A stretch of DNA of 64,000 bases, taken from assembly GCF_027409185.1 (NCBI RefSeq), contig NC_084474.1:12951382-13015381 (forward strand), in the 5' to 3' direction. This document shows, piece after piece, positions 62,704 to 64,000 of this stretch. A model generated the notes under the pieces. That model did no database searches, was not told where the DNA came from, and worked only from the letters and a program-made list of their open reading frames with translations. Within the stretch, counting starts at the first letter, position 1, and each line of letters begins with the position of its first letter. The translations under genes and the position numbers were made by a program. The DNA comes from Cynocephalus volans. Its lineage: Eukaryota; Chordata; Mammalia; Dermoptera; Cynocephalidae.

Positions 62704-63000
62704 CTGAGGGTTTTTCATCTGTGTTCATTAGTAACTTGGCCTGTAGCCTTCCTTTTTCATAATATCCTTGTTTGATTTAAAATCAGGGTTGGTAGTCTCA
62801 TAAAACAAGAGAGACTGGTTTTGTCTTTTTCTACTATCTGGAAAAGATTGTGTAAAAATAATATTTTTATTTTCAGCTGCTGTAATCTATTGTTAACCCA
62901 TATAATGAGTTCTTAATTTTAGTTACTGCATTTTTCGATTCTAGAATTTTTGTTTGGTACTTTCTTCCTAATTTTCAATTCTCTGAAAAAATTCTCAATC
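62704..63000 (-). mobile_element. Right part of the older L1 host fragment
   Basis: Continues the ORF2 antisense text cut at 56898 ('ttcattagtaacttggcctgtag', 'ctactatctggaaaagattgtg'). The right end is approximate. Confidence 0.6.
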
Positions 63001-64000
63001 TTGTTTCCTACCCTCCCCACATAATTGGCATAGTGATCTTAAAGTCTCCAATCTAGAGAATTTTTTTTTAGAGTTTTGTTACTTTCTTTACCAGATTACT
63101 TTTTTATTGTGTGCACAGCCTTGTGCTATACTTGGAAAATAGTTTGTTGAGATAATTTGTGACCTAAATTATTTTTTCTCTTCTAATCAGTTTATGTTGC
63201 TTCTTCAAGTCCCTTTGGGAAAGTAGCACTTTGAGACCATCTTAATCCAATTTCAGGCATTAAGATAATTTAAACCTAAGCTCCTTCAGTGCCTTACAGG
63301 CTCTTCCGTTTACCTTCATTCCAGAGTGCAACTCCTTGAAGTTCAAATGCAGTGCACAGTGGGGTGAGTGGTGTTCATCTGGACTCTAAAATTTTCCCTC
63401 TACACCCATGAACACCTCGAAGTTGTGGCTCAGCTCTTCAAATTCTCAGCCCCTCTCTCTGGAATTGTCAACTTTCCTCAGTGCAGAAGTGCCTCAATGC
63501 AGGGCTCAATTCTCTGGCCTTCCAAACCTTCATTTCTGACTTGGAAATTCTTCTCTATCTTAGCACTATGTTGTTGCCTTCAAGTAGAAGTGCTGTTTTC
63601 AACTTCACCAGTCTGCAATTCCTAGAAGTGGACACCCTAACCATTCTTTTCATGTTTTTGCGGAGTGAGATCTTCAGTAGGAGGAGGGTATGTCTCAAGC
63701 ATCTATATTTCTCACAAAATCTTTGGGTACTTTGAATGAGTTGCCAGGTATGGAAACAACTTCAGGTTTCCTGTGTCTCAGGAAAGAGGATCAGAATTCT
63801 ATTTCCAGGTGATACAGAGTGATGGAGGTGGCTGCTTAGGGAAAAAGTGGAGGTTAACTAGAAAGTTCTGTTGTTATTGGTACCCAGAAGCTCGGCAGCC
63901 CTGCTTCTGCAGCCTGGGAGGAAGCAGGTGGAGAGAAGGGCTCTTCCCACCTGTTCTGGCTGGAGCCAGGGCTCTTCTGGGTGTAGATTCTCACACTCAC
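63000..64000. other. Noncoding window end, nothing assigned
   Basis: AT-rich at first, balanced towards the end. Open frames 63368-63625 and 63481-63735 overlap each other and show no family features. The segment may include more old LINE sequence. Confidence 0.35.

Overview
The window is nuclear DNA from a placental mammal. It carries one intact protein-coding gene, SOX17, in an otherwise gene-poor region filled with LINE-1, MIR/L2, MaLR and other endogenous-retrovirus repeats. Dimeric tRNA-derived SINEs at 51.1 kb and 61.5 kb, and a monomer-like relative at 46.9 kb, look like the CYN family of colugos (Dermoptera). A colugo such as Galeopterus or Cynocephalus is therefore my best guess for the host. 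That guess rests on remembered family structure, not on a database search.

Layout. 1-900: GC/CpG-rich upstream island with a TATA-like box and a cluster of SOX-type motifs. 900-3850: AT-rich flank with one MIR. 3850-6430: SOX17 (two coding exons, 408 codons, CpG-island promoter, poly(A) signal). 6430-12800: noncoding flank with an MLT1-type LTR, a MIR and simple repeats. 12860-16330: a second GC-rich block holding a broken SOX17 duplicate. Its exon 1 has lost the start codon and the HMG box, but a 542-bp piece of its exon 2 is identical to the live gene except for one base. 16.3-23 kb: mostly unassigned sequence with a MER5-type element, a mariner-like MITE and a MIR. 23-32 kb: L1/HAL1 remnants, a solo MaLR LTR and a solo LTR of the family found in the large ERV. 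32.0-34.45 kb: a complete MaLR provirus on the minus strand. 35.75-41.24 kb: a complete env-less class III-like ERV on the minus strand, with a Ser-tRNA primer site and 5-bp target duplications, inserted at the edge of a MITE. 41.3-46.9 kb: mixed sequence with MIR/L2 copies, a short GC-rich patch with duplicated Maf/AP-1 sites, and a 150-bp direct repeat. 47.2-63 kb: a stack of nested minus-strand L1 elements, interrupted by a 661-bp solo LTR and two SINEs.

SOX17 encodes an HMG-box transcription factor of endoderm, endothelium and primordial germ cells. No other host gene is supported. The most unusual items are the near-identical exon 2 tract in an otherwise decayed SOX17 copy (gene conversion or an assembly artefact), and the ERV whose LTR end appears to have swallowed an older primer-binding site.
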